Part shown: positions 26,521 to 37,238 of the stretch, in pieces
Numbering within the stretch: position 1 is the stretch's first letter
How the letters are laid out: each line of letters opens with the position of its first letter
Assembly (NCBI GenBank): GCA_946894095.1
Contig: OX335642.1
Coordinates: 21,835,021-21,899,020 of the forward strand
Origin: Incurvaria masculella
Lineage: Eukaryota; Arthropoda; Insecta; Lepidoptera; Incurvariidae
Direction of reading: 5' to 3'
Length of the DNA: 64,000 bases
Program-made: the position numbers and the translations under genes
Notes under the pieces: generated by a model
The model's input: the letters and a program-made list of their open reading frames with translations, nothing else
Told to the model about the DNA's origin: nothing
Database searches by the model: none

Positions 26521-26662
26521 TATTGATTGATTGAAAATTCTTTATTACGCCACAAAAAAACAATTTGTGAAACAAAAGTACAGTGCAATAACAACATAAG
26601 AGGGACGCAAAGGTGGGCTTATCCCTCGAAGAGATTTATTCCAGCCGACCTTTGGGTGTTTG
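26521..26662 (-). mobile_element. LINE 3' end, 5'-truncated
   Basis: Read on the minus strand it runs AAGGTCGGCTGGAATAAATC, TCTTCGAGGGATAAGCCCAC, CTTTGCGTCCCTCTTATGTT, and ends GTAATAAAGAATTTTCAATC with a short ATCA repeat. The polyadenylation signal AATAAA and terminal microsatellite are typical of a LINE end. From memory this 3' end type is common in Lepidoptera; the clade is not assigned. Confidence 0.75.
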
Positions 26663-26704
26663 AAAAGTTTGAGAAGAATATTCGTAGGTAGTGGCGGTAG
26701 GTAT
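26663..26704. other. Short spacer between LINE ends
   Basis: No feature of its own. Confidence 0.4.
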
Positions 26705-26737
26705 TGTATTGTTTATTTATCATCCATAGACAGTACT
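26705..26737 (-). mobile_element. LINE 3' tip
   Basis: TGTTTATTTATCATCCATAG followed by ACAGTAC is the reverse complement of the end of the LINE 3' unit at 27105-27125. Confidence 0.7.
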
Positions 26738-26944
26738 GGGTTCGGGTCTCCTCTTTCCCTAAAATATGGTTGATAGAGGCGATGGCTGTGCCTGGCGTGA
26801 TGCTCGTGAACGGGTGCTGTTTGTGGGGACTGGCTTGCTCCAATTGGCAACATTCTAGATGGCGGGCATGGTCTTTACTAATAAACTGATATTTGTCATG
26901 AACTGTTGCATATGACATGAATTGCTGATTCTCGTCAATTCATA

Positions 26945-27144
26945 TTAATTTAGCGTGTTTATCTGTGAGTCTAAATACTTTTGTAAATTAAGACTAAGTG
27001 GACGTTGAAAAAAAAAAACCAGCGGAGTTTCTTTCCAGTTCTTCTTCGCTGGCATTTCCCCGAACTGGCTAATGATAAAATATGACAAATCCGAGTGCAG
27101 TGTACTGTCTATGGATGATGAATAAACAATAAACAATAAAAAGT
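26945..27144 (+). mobile_element. LINE 3' end, plus-oriented copy
   Basis: Blocks AAACCAGCGGAGTTTCTTTC, CAGTTCTTCTTCGCTGGC, GAACTGGCTAATGATAAAA, TATGACAAATCCGAGTGCAG and TGTCTATGGATGATGAATAA end in AATAAACAATAAACAAT. The same order occurs at 47885-48065, where homology extends upstream to GGTGGACATTG. It is 5'-truncated with no coding part left. Confidence 0.75.
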
Positions 27145-27240
27145 ATACTGCACTCGGATTTGTCATATTTTATCATTAGTCAGTTCAGCAAAACAAAACA
27201 CAGCGAAGAAGAACTGGCAAGAAACTCAGCTGTGTTCTTT
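27145..27240 (-). mobile_element. LINE 3' end, minus-oriented copy joined to the previous one
   Basis: The inverse complement of the preceding copy: ACTGCACTCGGATTTGTCAT, ATTTTATCATTAGTCAGTTC, GAAGAAGAACTGGCAAGAAA. The two tails face each other and together form an imperfect palindrome of about 220 bp with 37-bp inner arms at 27065-27101 and 27147-27184. Confidence 0.8.
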
Positions 27241-30231
27241 ATTTCAGAACAGTTATATTCAACTTAACGATACAATAAAGTGTTATCGGAACAATCTTTC
27301 GTTGCGATAGCTAACATGATCTAGTAAAAGCGAGTTTAGGAGATTTGCCTAAAGTTGGTTTAAAACGCTTGTTTAGTAACATTTGGCACTATCAGACTCT
27401 TCGGCTGTCCCTTTTCTACCCGATTTTCGGGTTGCGATGAGAAGGTTTTGGTTTAATTTAACCATATTTTTTCTCAGTGTTTCGCCTGTTAGCCTAATGT
27501 ATATAGTTCGAATCCTGCTTCAGAAGAATGCCACGACCGGAAACAATTTCCGATTCATTTGAAAATCTGATTACAATACTTCAATATAGATGTCGTTGGA
27601 GTGCCTGAAATCAATTTCCAAAATGTTTTAAATCAGTAGGCGACGAGCCCCTTCAGCCACGAGACGGTTCCTCGACAGATGTCGAGAGGGCTCAGAGTAC
27701 TTTGCATAATTCCACGCAAACAAAGTCCAGTGGTCGGTAGCTAATGAGATGGAATCATTTCGCAATAGCGTGGCGCCACCTGGCGGCTGAGGCTTACAGC
27801 GGAGTTAAGGGGATGGGTGAGAGCGATTGAATGGGTGTCGGCATGGGACAATGGGGCGACAGGCCGCCATGCCAGTTAGATGTTATTTATTTTGGGATTC
27901 CTGTGGTAATTTTGTTTATAAATGGTCCGTTTAATGGGGGTATTTAATTACATTAATTACATAATATACATTTCGAATGCAATTTTGCAGCTGGAACTTT
28001 ACACTGTTCGTCAGGATTGTAAGGGGATTTTACAAAAAATAATGTTAATGTTAAGGCCCCTACTGAGTCCAGCGTCCAGACACCAAACGATAATGGCGAG
28101 CTCAGTACGTATTCTATTTGCATTAGGGTTTATTTTTGTATGCGCGTCAGAATCAGGGGAGCGGAAAGTAGCATAAATTATCAATTCAATGTCAATGTCA
28201 ATTCAATGTCATGTCAATTAATTAAAGCTAATTAAAACATATTTCACGCTTTTTCAATGGATAAATATGTGATAGTTCTAAAAAAAAAATATCTAAAGAT
28301 AGTTTTTAAGAGCCGACTTTAAAATCTAGTAAAACCCTAGTAACCTATTTACAAACCGAGCGATTATTAAACTGGCCAATGATATAATAGTGAACAGTGT
28401 AATGCCTACAGATTATGAATCAATATAAATAAAAATATGTAAATAAATGCGTTGGCGAGCGCAAAACTCGAGAACGGGTACCGATTCCGCAATTTTTTTC
28501 CAAACATTCTTTACAGTCAGAGGATGCTTCTTAGCTATAGTTTGACCCGGTAGGTGGCGCTGTTGTCGAGATGAAAAACGGACCTTTTGAATAAAATGCT
28601 CGCGAAGGTGAAACCACAATTTACCGCACTCCGCTCGGGTGAATGTCTCAAACGTAAATTCAGAACGTATCCAATTATAATTAAACAGATGCATACAATG
28701 TACGTAAATGTACTCTAAACAACTTTTATACAGGCTCTACGTTTACTGGTGCTACCTACATGATCTCACCTATTAGTAGAACACCTAATTATAATACGAA
28801 TTCACCAATAATTAAGATTTACATTACCTATAAAACAACCGACACTTCTTTCCATTAACTCAACCGTTGACCTTATCAAGCCGAGACAGACGTAGGGGTT
28901 CAAAAGGTCCCCGTTAGTTAGACGACGCGAGCCCATCGTGACTCGAGATCCAGGGTCTCGTGTGACCTCCGCATAGAGACGAAGCCCGCACGAAGTCACA
29001 CACGCAGGGTTCCGTGCGGGCGGCGGCGGCGTAGAGACAATAAACCCGTAATAGGAGGAGCGACGAAAAAATAACTCTAACACGACCTAATCCTACCCTC
29101 GGGCGTGAGGACACTTTGCGGACCCAACTGGTCTGCCAACAATCATTTAAGTAAGCCTGAATTATGCCAATAAAATCCATAGATACCAATTTTTTTTTGG
29201 ATGCATAATTTTGAAATTAGGTTAAATTTTAAAATATTATTTAAATAGGTATAGGGCTTTGAAACAGCTAAACATCCGTTAATAAAAAGTGCTTTATGAT
29301 GCTCATACAGCAATACAATCAAACATTTTACATATAACACAACAGATATTTGGTAGATTGAGAAATTCGAAGCGATTCAAACGAATAATTTGTCAATCGA
29401 TATATTACATAGGTACATTTATTCATTAGTTTCCTTATAAATATATTTATTTCTCTATCACGCAAATCGTATCCATGACTTTAAATAAGATTGAAAGTCT
29501 AGGCTTTTTTATAGTGAAATATAAAATATCAAGCCACAATTTCTGATATATCTCAAGAATATTGCACCTAGGTTCATCATCTAAAGTTATTCTTAAATAA
29601 ATATTAAAGAATTGGTTAATAAAATGTCATGATAAATAATTTTCTGATACAATAAACAATCTTTTGATGTATCTATATATTAAATAAGAAATACTGATAT
29701 ACTATCAGTATTTAAAATAATTTACATAATAACGGTTTTAATAAAATATGCAGGGGTGTAATGATTGCTCCGTGTTATATAATCGGATTTTCCTCATATC
29801 TGGCGCACAAATCCGGTACAATCACGAAACAGGACGTTTACGAGGAGCGCGGCATCCCTTTATATCCCAGGCCTGATTGCCACCGCTTCCTACCGCGCCG
29901 CCCTGCGCTCTACGCCGCCCTACCCCGCCCTACGCGCCGCCTTACGTCGCTCGACGCGCACCCGGAGCAGAATCAGAACAAATGAAGATCAAATTAATTA
30001 TATAAATTCTTCATAATTATTCATAGACATTCCGTGGTATCACAGGTATTAGATATGGGTCCTTTAATCCGTTTAATCAGATTGAACTGCAAGCTCAAGG
30101 TATGTTCCCCCCGCATACGTTTGCATCTCACCTCGGTCTACGAAATTATATACACATTTTGTAAAAAATCCAAACCGTGTCAAAACCTCGACAATGACAT
30201 CAGTATCAATAACTTTGGCATCGTTTAACTT
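27241..30231. other. No recognisable gene; GC-rich patches
   Basis: GC-rich patches at 28920-29040 (with a GCCCGCAC / GTGCGGGC stem at about 28986-29019) and 29870-29970 (repeated CGCCCTACG-like units) stand out. Overlapping minus frames at 28802-29189 have no known domain. I cannot exclude an unrecognised exon. Confidence 0.4.
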
Positions 30232-30492
30232 GTACCTCAGAACCCATGTAAAACTGTAGGTCCCCTTCCCCTGCTAGGTGTTAGGATTAAGCCCGCCCTG
30301 GACGGTACCATCGCATTGGATGAAACTATGATTAAAGCGGCAATGAAAAATTGTCCGTGTTTCAAAGTAGCTGTGCTCATAAAGGGAAGGTCCTGGCATG
30401 GCACCTAATTCCTTTGAAAATGTGGTGGATTGGGCTAATATAATAACGGATATTGTGTGGTATTAGCCATCCATGTCAGGTTGCATGAAACG
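30232..30492 (+). mobile_element. SINE copy lacking the 5S-like head
   Basis: CTGTAGGTCCCCTTCCCCTG, CTAGGTGTTAGGATTAAGCC, CATCGCATTGGATGAAAC, GCGGCAATGAAAAATTGTCC, GGTCCTGGCATGGCACCTAA, TTGGGCTAATATAAT, GTGGTATTAGCCATCCATGT. Ends GGTTGCATGAAA. The 5' head with the pol III promoter is truncated. Confidence 0.85.
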
Positions 30493-30802
30493 AAAACCTC
30501 AGATTATAATAATTGACTAATATTATTAATTTCGTAGGCGAGGACGTTGGAAAAGTGTCATCTTTCTTTCCAAAACGCCGGCTCTTCAAGCCCATGTAGG
30601 TTTCCAAACGCCGACGAAAGCAAGTGAAGGCGTGGGAGGAGGGAGGGGGGGGGTGTGAATATGAATGAACGTGCACTAGACCATTAATTTCTAATTAAAA
30701 TTAATTACGAAGCCAAAGTCAACTTGAAGACGCACCCCGCAGCCAGCACTATAGGTTGACTTGTTGCTTGTTTTCATGATAGATTTACGTTTTCACATAT
30801 TT
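30493..30802. other. Spacer with G-rich run
   Basis: G-run at about 30640-30653; no gene. Confidence 0.4.
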
Positions 30803-31180
30803 TTTTTTATGTGACTGGACATGGATGGCTAATACCACACGTTCTGTCATGGTATTAGCCCAACACACCACATGGGAACTAGGTGCCATGCCAGGACCTT
30901 CCTTATATTGCACGGCTACATTGAACTGGATGGAAAACACGGACAATTTTCATTGCCGCTTCGACCATCGTTCATCCAATGCGATGTTACTAACCCGGGC
31001 GGGATAAGCCCTACCACCTAGTAAGTAAGGAAGGGGACCTACAGCTTAACGTGGAATCCGAACCACGGCCAGCCTCTCTCAACGGTCGAATGGTCACCCA
31101 TCCAAGACCAGACCGGACCCAGCGTTGCTTAACTTCGGAGAGCGATCGCCGAAGTGTCGCGCCACTGGGCCACAGAGGCT
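30803..31180 (-). mobile_element. Complete-looking SINE with composite tRNA-like / 5S-like head
   Basis: This is the best copy of the dominant SINE here. On the minus strand it starts near 31180 with AGCCTCTGTGGCCCAGTGGC, which holds an A-box match (TGGCCCAGTGG, 31161-31172). A block at 31093-31147 follows that strongly resembles 5S rRNA box A to box C: CCGAAGTTAAGCAACG, then CTTGGATGGGTGACC. Next is a B-box-like TGGTTCGGATTCC (31053-31065). The body contains CATCGCATTGGATGA, GGTCCTGGCATGGCACC and GTGTTGGGCTAATACCATGA. The tail reads CCATGTCCAGTCACATAAAA with an A run to about 30803. SINEs with 5S-derived heads (SINE3 type) are known; I do not assign a named family. Confidence 0.85.
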
Positions 31181-32394
31181 GACAGTGACAATGTTTTATA
31201 CGTTTTATTGTTAAATATGTTTGCATATTTAGTATTATTTCTGCCTACAGAATGAATAAAATAAATACATAAGGGAAACAGCTAATTTGGTTGTTTGTAG
31301 CTGCACATCCCCTCTTGTGTCCCTCGCCGCCGTCTCTATGCGGATCGGGTGGCGCGAGCCGCGCCCCTGGAGCTGCCCCTTTGACCAAGACACGAGGAAT
31401 AGCCCCGATTTTATGCGCCGAGCGAGCCATCTGTACTTTTTCATCACTAATGCCCCTCACCTACTACACATAGCAGAGCAACCGTTTTACCAGGTCTCCA
31501 TTATGGCCACCGTATCACCCTTATACTTTAAAGCAAATGATTTTTAGGGTCACGTGGATCCTTGCGATACACGCAGCGGAAACACCGAGTGTGGTAGCGG
31601 CGTAACTTCGAGCGAAAGTCATTGCAATATAGTATACACATTTATAAAGCAACCCGATGCCCATTATATTTTTAGCAAACTGTAATTGCGACCAGTCGGT
31701 CAGCTGTTGCGAAGGGGGCATTCAGATCACAAAACAAAGCCCGTCATCTAATGTACGTCTAGTATGTACATTTGTTTGCAGCACTTGCTTTTACAGCAGG
31801 TTGAAATAACTGAGTTCACAGGAAGAGAGAGTGCGGAAACGTGAGAGAAAGTTTTTTGTTTTGTAAATGTCACATTTTGTTAAATTATTCCCTGCGAAAA
31901 ATTCAGTTTCATAGATTAAATTTATCGAAGTAATAGTTTTGAATGAATCGTTAATTTCCACGATGTTCTTTAAATGTGACCTCTAACTGATTCTTTGTTG
32001 CACAATAATTTCGGCAAATATTATAACCCAAGACATACTATACAATTAGTATTCTGAAAGCACCGTCGACATATCAGTCCTAGAAAAGATTCCTCGAGCG
32101 CAAAAAAATATGATAATTTCAGCTAATTTCAATTTGGGCCTCATTTGGATGTAATTATCGCAGGTTGTTTTGGCGAGGAGGCTGAAGTGTTGCGCCAGCT
32201 GCCCACTCGTTGCCTCCGTATTGCTCGAATTTTTAATTATTTTCAGGGGATTAAATTAAAGGACAAATAATTTACCCTTGGCCGCTGAACGCGAGGGATG
32301 TGACAAGATCCTTTTATGTCATTGTATGTACTTATTTAGGTTTTTTGAAACTTTTCGGAGGTTCCTCCGTACTCAGAGAAAGAGAAAAATTGCG
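31181..32394. other. No recognisable gene; GC-rich patch 31300-31420
   Basis: Overlapping frames in both directions over 31235-31547 reflect the GC-rich patch and show no domain. Otherwise nothing was recognised. Confidence 0.4.
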
Positions 32395-32600
32395 AACGGA
32401 AATTGCGAAGTTGTAACTTTCTAAAACTTTTTTAAATTGCAAGGTACCAAATAAAAAAAAGTAACTAGAATTTTTCGAAAGTTGCATGTTTCTAAATTTT
32501 TAAAAAGTGCACTGCCATTTTTGGAAGTTGCAAGGTTCCAAATTTGAAAGGAGTGGCCGGCAATTTTTCGGAAGATGCCATGTTCCAAATTTAAACTACA
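32395..32600. repeat. Degenerate ~47-bp tandem repeat
   Basis: About four units built on AATTTTTCGGAAGTTGCA, AGGTTCCAAATTT, then AAAAGTG. Unit starts at about 32422, 32469, 32517 and 32562 give spacings of 45-48. It ends next to the SINE tail at 32612. Confidence 0.65.
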
Positions 32601-32611
32601 TTGAAGGAAGC

Positions 32612-32935
32612 AACTTGGACATGGATGGCCTTGACCACAACTACTTATTTATTTGCAAACTTATGTACGTTTTCATAGTGAGGCATGTCGCTTTGAGCTC
32701 ATACTCTCATGGTATTAGCTCAATACACGACATGAAAACTAAGTGCCATGCCTCGGACAATTTTAATTGCCGCTCATTTAATTCAGTGCGATGCCGATGG
32801 CACTAACGAAGGGTATCACGGCCAGTCTCAACGGTCAATAACGTCACCCATACACAATTAGACCATGCCCCGAGTTACTTCACGAAACGACGGCAACGAA
32901 ACGGCAAGGTGTCGCGCCGCTGAGTTATCAAGCGA
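32612..32935 (-). mobile_element. SINE copy retaining a diverged 5S-like head
   Basis: Plus-strand order ACTTGGACATGGATGGCC, CATGGTATTAGCTCAATACA, AGTGCCATGCC, CCGATGGCACTAAC, CACGGCCAGTCTCAACGGTC, CGTCACCCATACACAATTAG, GGTGTCGCGCCGCTGAGTTA. The head is inverted at 32840-32930 and the body carries a deletion around the GATGGTCGAA block. Confidence 0.75.
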
Positions 32936-33179
32936 AAGTCCCTATAGACGCATAAGGGCGCTACGCGTAGCAAAACTGATCGTACTACATAAATATAATA
33001 ACTATAGACATGCCTGCTGATATCCCTATAAGGTGCTCCTAAGCAGTCAGGGTCCCTTCTTACAAGAATGTCTGCCCTTACTAACTAATCAAAATCAAGT
33101 CGCGATAACGCATAAGGTTTCTAGAGATTTCTAAATCAAAGTACAAGTGACTGACAGGTCTCCAACTCCGAAGAGATGT

Positions 33180-33400
33180 AAAGCTCCAAAATGTAGAGAA
33201 TGCATCGATTTTCTGTCAACATTCCTCGAATCAGAACCAACCGATCCTGTAAATATTTTATTTATAAAGTCGGTAAATTGTGGAATGCACTCCTTGCTGA
33301 GGTATTTCTCTCAAAACTCTGCCATGTTTTTCGCATTCCCTGTGAAAGTCCAAAAACCTCATGGGCATATTCGGGCACCTCTTTGAGGTTCTGGCGTACA
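33180..33400 (+). pseudogene. Non-LTR reverse transcriptase C-terminal remnant
   Basis: In the frame starting at 33200, residues around 33283-33345 read GKLWNALLAEVFLSKLCHVF. This fits the (R/K)LWN-LPAEVF motif that ends the reverse transcriptase ORF of Jockey/CR1-type LINEs. Only about 70 codons are open and there is no catalytic domain, so it is the 3' end of a dead, 5'-truncated element. The segment after it (CTGTGAAAGTCCAAAAACCT, about 33340-33390) resembles the dispersed repeat at 55161-55250. The GGGTTCCGTACC element follows at 33421. The clade is tentative. Confidence 0.6.
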
Positions 33401-33420
33401 CTGTGTGTCGAGCTATAGAT

Positions 33421-33755
33421 AAAAAACCGGCCAAGTGCGAGTCGGGCTAGTACACGAAGGGTTCCGTACCATCATACAACATTTAACATAAAAAAATCAC
33501 GTTTTTAATTATTATATTTTATTTATTTGAGTCGTATTCACTACGTATAATATTCACAACGTATATTTTACCTATTTCTTGATATAGCGGCAAAATAAAT
33601 ACACACTCTGTGACAATCTCAGCTGCCTACCTATTACGGTACATGAGATACAGCCCTGTGACAAACGGACGGAAGGACGGACGGACGGAGGGACGGGCAG
33701 CGGAGGCATAGTAATAGGGTTCCGTCTTCACCCTTTGGGTACGGAACCCTAAAAA
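33421..33755 (+). mobile_element. GGGTTCCGTACC repeat element, long copy
   Basis: Starts AAAAAACCGGCCAAGTGCGA, then ACGAAGGGTTCCGTACCATC, ATAGCGGCAAAATAAATAC, ACATGAGATACAGCCCTGTG, a GGAC/GGAAGGAC microsatellite at 33665-33700, CAGCGGAGG, TAGTAATAGGGTTCCG, and ends CCCTTTGGGTACGGAACCCT followed by AAAAA. GGGTTCCGTACC near the start and GGTACGGAACCC at the end are inverted repeats. It is non-coding. A 37-base block at 33529-33565 is foreign to the other copies and matches the octamer array at 45540-45575. Confidence 0.85.
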
Positions 33756-35190
33756 GGTGCTAATCGAAAATTAGTGCGCACATGCTATGCTAGACGTTTT
33801 TAATAAAACAATTCCAATTAACTGATTAAGCACGTAAAGTAATATTCCCAGCCACCTGTAGACAGCTTGAACAAACTGCTGTTCCAAGTTCTAAACCCTA
33901 CTCAAACCTTATTCCGAGGCGTAACTTTAAGCTAGTTGTGCCAGAATAATCGACGCCACGTTTAGTGTGTATAGTGTGGGACTCGGCGCGGAGCGGAGGC
34001 GCGCTTCGCTATGGGACAAAGTGCTTGTTCGCCGTTCCCGATTCAATAGCCAAGTGATGTATGGTATTAATTATTACGTCGATGTATTGTTCGAAACTTG
34101 CCCTCGCAATGCTAGGGATGCATCCTCGATGTTTATATCTATCGATGAATACAGCAAGAGTTACCTACGTTATTAACATTTTTAATATGGCAACATTATT
34201 TGTAGTACCCTTAAGAATGCTTCGGACGAAATCAGATCATTAAATGTTCTAGCTTAACTCTAGGGCATAAGGTCATTACCTAAAACCTGTGTCTAATACG
34301 TGTTAGTTATAAGCTACTATAAGTAACCTTTGCAGAAAACATTAAACGAGGTTTTTCTCATAACTGACTGAGTGAAGAGCGAAGCGTCTCCATTTCAGAG
34401 TGGGCAAAAATGGGTTCGTATGTCCGGCTGTTTTCTTCTACAGGTCGCAATTCTCAACTGATTCTCGTGAATTCTCGTGAGCAGGTTCTTGCATTTTTTT
34501 GTCAGTCAATATTTGAAAGTGTTACAAAAAAATATGTTGTGATAAAACCTCAAGCGTTAGGTAGGTAACAAATTAAGAAATACAAGAAAAATATCCAATT
34601 AAATCAAAATGTCGATGCTTCCTAAACACCCTGTGTTCGCATCACTGAACCAGATTTATTTATTTAAACAGAATTTCAGGAATGTCGGTGGTGGAGGCTC
34701 CCGCCCTATGAATAACATTTACTGAAATTTACATTTGTGCTCTTCACATACCCACTGAACATACTCCCGTGACATGGTTACTTGGTTCCCTTGTCAAGTT
34801 TCATACCGCGATACCTTACCATAAACGCAATAAAGTAAAAATTTGCCTTAGCTTTTTTTTTTCATTTAATTTTGGTAATCAACAGCTTATATAATACTCA
34901 TTTTTACACATCAATATAGCAGATCAAAGTCAAATAATAGTTTACCACTTTATCATGCTTAATTGTGTGTCGGTTATACTAAATACAAAATTCTTTTCAT
35001 TTTATAAATCGACGTTTCGATGGAAAATTGTACACAGTCGTCAACATCCGTTGTTGGTACACTTTGCTTGCATATTCAAGTTTCATGTAACATTTGTCCC
35101 GTTTTATATTATCTTGAAATTATTTTCATAATTTAAAACAATGGCGAAATGCCTCGGTGATCGATAATCGAGGTTATCGGGTTCAAAATA
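33756..35190. other. No recognisable feature
   Basis: Short frames at 33967-34243 have no domain. Poly(T) at 34853-34862. Nothing else was seen. Confidence 0.4.
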
Positions 35191-35194
35191 GATG

Positions 35195-35280
35195 AATGTT
35201 GAGGCTGGCCATGGTTCGAATTCCTAGGGTTTAACCGGTTGATTCCATCACATTGATTGAAAAAGGTCGAAGCGCCACAT
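35195..35280 (+). mobile_element. SINE fragment, plus-oriented
   Basis: GTTGAGGCTGGCCATGGTTC with the B-box-like GGTTCGAATTCC, then CATCACATTGATTGAAAAAG and GGTCGAAGCG. The middle part is deleted. Confidence 0.65.
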
Positions 35281-35288
35281 TTGTTTTG

Positions 35289-35393
35289 TGTAACTGGACG
35301 TGGGTATCTAATACCAGACCGATGATGGTCGGTCTGTAGCCTAACAAACCACATGGGAACTAGGTGCAATGCCAGATCCTTCCTTATATTGTT
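35289..35393 (-). mobile_element. SINE tail fragment, minus-oriented
   Basis: TAACTGGACGTGGGTATCTA, ATACCAGACC, GTAGCCTAACAAACCACATG, GGAACTAGGTGCAATGCCAG and TCCTTCCTTATATTG. It lies directly against the preceding plus fragment and the following GGGTTCC fragment. Confidence 0.75.
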
Positions 35394-35535
35394 TTTAAGG
35401 GTTCCGTACCCAAATGGTGCCTCCGCCGTCCGTCCGTCCGCACGTTTGTCCTTCTGTTAAGGGCTGTATCTCATGAACCGTAATAGGTATACCTACCTGA
35501 AATTTTCACATAGTGTGTATTTATTTTGCCGCCAC
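35394..35535 (-). mobile_element. GGGTTCCGTACC repeat element, truncated
   Basis: AAGGGTTCCGTACCCAAATG, CCGTCCGTCCGTCCGCACG, GGGCTGTATCTCATGAACCG, TAGTGTGTATTTATTTTGCC: the 3' half of the element read on the opposite strand. Confidence 0.8.
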
Positions 35536-35770
35536 TTTTGGGGCCCGTTGCTTGTTACGATAATTTGCCTCCAGTACACTCCGTCTTGCCTATAGGCTGG
35601 CCTAGAATATGATCTAGAGGTTGAGTGTAGTCGTGCAATAAAGCGTGTGCTTGTGGAAACTATAAGATAGAAAAGGAGGATTCGCCTATGCTTTCAAAAG
35701 TTTTTTAATAAAACTAGTTATGTGTAGCTGCTCTGCTGCTTCGACCAGCCTTAGCTTTGAAACATCATCT
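35536..35770. other. Spacer, nothing recognised
   Basis: No feature seen. Confidence 0.4.
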
Positions 35771-35852
35771 CCACGCGTTAGTAAAAATGTCTCGAGATGG
35801 TTCTCGCCGGTTCCATGCCGGCCGGCCAGGTGCTTGGTCACACCATGTTTCA
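35771..35852 (-). repeat. Dispersed repeat, GAAGCACCTAGC type
   Basis: On the minus strand it reads CATGGTGTGACCAAGCACCT, GGCCGGCCGGCATGGAACC, then GAGAACCATCTCGAG, matching the start of 55161-55250 and 18700-18794. Confidence 0.5.
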
Positions 35853-36123
35853 AGAACCCCACATTTTACATATAGCATATTCCTAATTTAGAGAAGATTC
35901 CATAGTTAACCTACCTTGTAGATATATGATCTAGAGGATCGGATGGTTCCTTTTTTCGGAATATCGATACTAAATGGTCGCATTTCCTGTTTGTTCAGCG
36001 TTGAGCGATAGTAGAAACGAGATGAAGAGGCAGCTTCACACAGTTCCGAAGAAAATTAAGCATGGCAAAGACGATAGAACACAGACAGAGACCTAACATC
36101 CCTTCGGAGTTGGAGGGTCTCTA

Positions 36124-36378
36124 AATTCAGCGGTACCTCGAGGTCTTTGACGAGACGCAATGGACGATGCTGTATCGAGTCAAGGGAGCCAAACAGGTAA
36201 TAATCTGAGCCGTCACACAATGCGAAAAATACTCCACGTAATAATACTTACATTAGGGACATACTTGTAGTGTAGCAGTTTTTGCCAGGCGCGAAATACT
36301 GACGCACTCAGTTGAGGACTCCTAGTTTTTTTAGGACCCGTTCAGCTTTATTCTCGATAGGACCACCAAAATTAAGGT
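36124..36378 (+). repeat. Dispersed repeat, copy B (pairs with 12690-12934)
   Basis: GGTACCTCGAGGTC, TTTGACGAGACGCA, TCAAGGGAGCCAAACAGG, TGAGCCGTCACAC, AATACTCCACGTAA, CAGTTGAGGACTCC and CAGCTTTATTCTCGATAG, in the same order and direction as copy A, with small insertions. Confidence 0.7.
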
Positions 36379-37115
36379 CATACAAAGTAATTAAATTGTT
36401 AAATATTTTCGAGTTGTTCATGCTTAATGACAAAGGATCTAGTCAACCCCGAGGCACGAATAGAGGCATTGCTCTATAACTCAATAGGGCTTTGATCACA
36501 ATCATAATGTCACGAGCAGCGTCCTCTATACACCGACTCGGGGCTCCCTGCAGCATCCCTGGATGCTTCACACGTGCATAGTTATTGTAGCGCAAGCTAT
36601 TATCGCAAGTAGCGTATGTCTACTTACGACACTCTCCGAATTTCCTACGAGAAACAAGCCACGCGGAAAAACAACCACGCTCGCAAGTGTGTTTGAACGG
36701 CGCGTGTGTGCGTGCAGGGTTGGTAATCTTCGTTTTACCAATAATAAATAAACGATGCAGCAGTTGCGCGTACATACACATCACACACCGGCTCGACGCG
36801 GCGGTACACGCCCGACTGGCTAGCTTTGGCCAAACTACAGCTGGACTTTGGTAGCGACGTGCCGGAGGTGTGTCGACGTATTTTCAAGGTCAATCGGAGT
36901 GTGCGCTTCTTATACCCTGTTTATTATATGCTTATGTGGCCTCGGAAAGATGTATAACTCTACAGACTTAACATCATTGTGGCTGATCCGGGCACTTTAG
37001 ATCCCTCGGCAGTCACGCATGCTAGTTTGTCTTTAAAAAAAAAACACCAGATCTACATATTTAAATTTTCAAAATATCACGGTTCGCAGTATAGATTGTC
37101 GAGATAGAAATTAAT
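36379..37115. other. No recognisable gene
   Basis: GC-richer at 36640-36900; short frame at 36563-36751 without domain. Confidence 0.4.
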
Positions 37116-37238
37116 CCTTGTCCGTATTTTCCATTCAGTACAATGTGGCAACACCATAAAAGGAACGTTCCTATGCGGTGTGTTAATTAAACATCATGAC
37201 AGTAGGTGTGGTTTCACCCAATCATGCCAGTTAATAAA
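37116..37238 (+). mobile_element. SINE tail fragment
   Basis: CCTTGTCCGTATTTTCCATT, CAGTACAATGTGGCAACACC, ATCATGACAGTAGGTGTGGT and CAATCATGCCAGTTAATA correspond to the last half of the SINE. Confidence 0.65.

Noticed and set aside
33665..33700. CRISPR-like or satellite array from GGAC repeats
   Set aside because: It is a short microsatellite internal to a dispersed element; there are no spacers.
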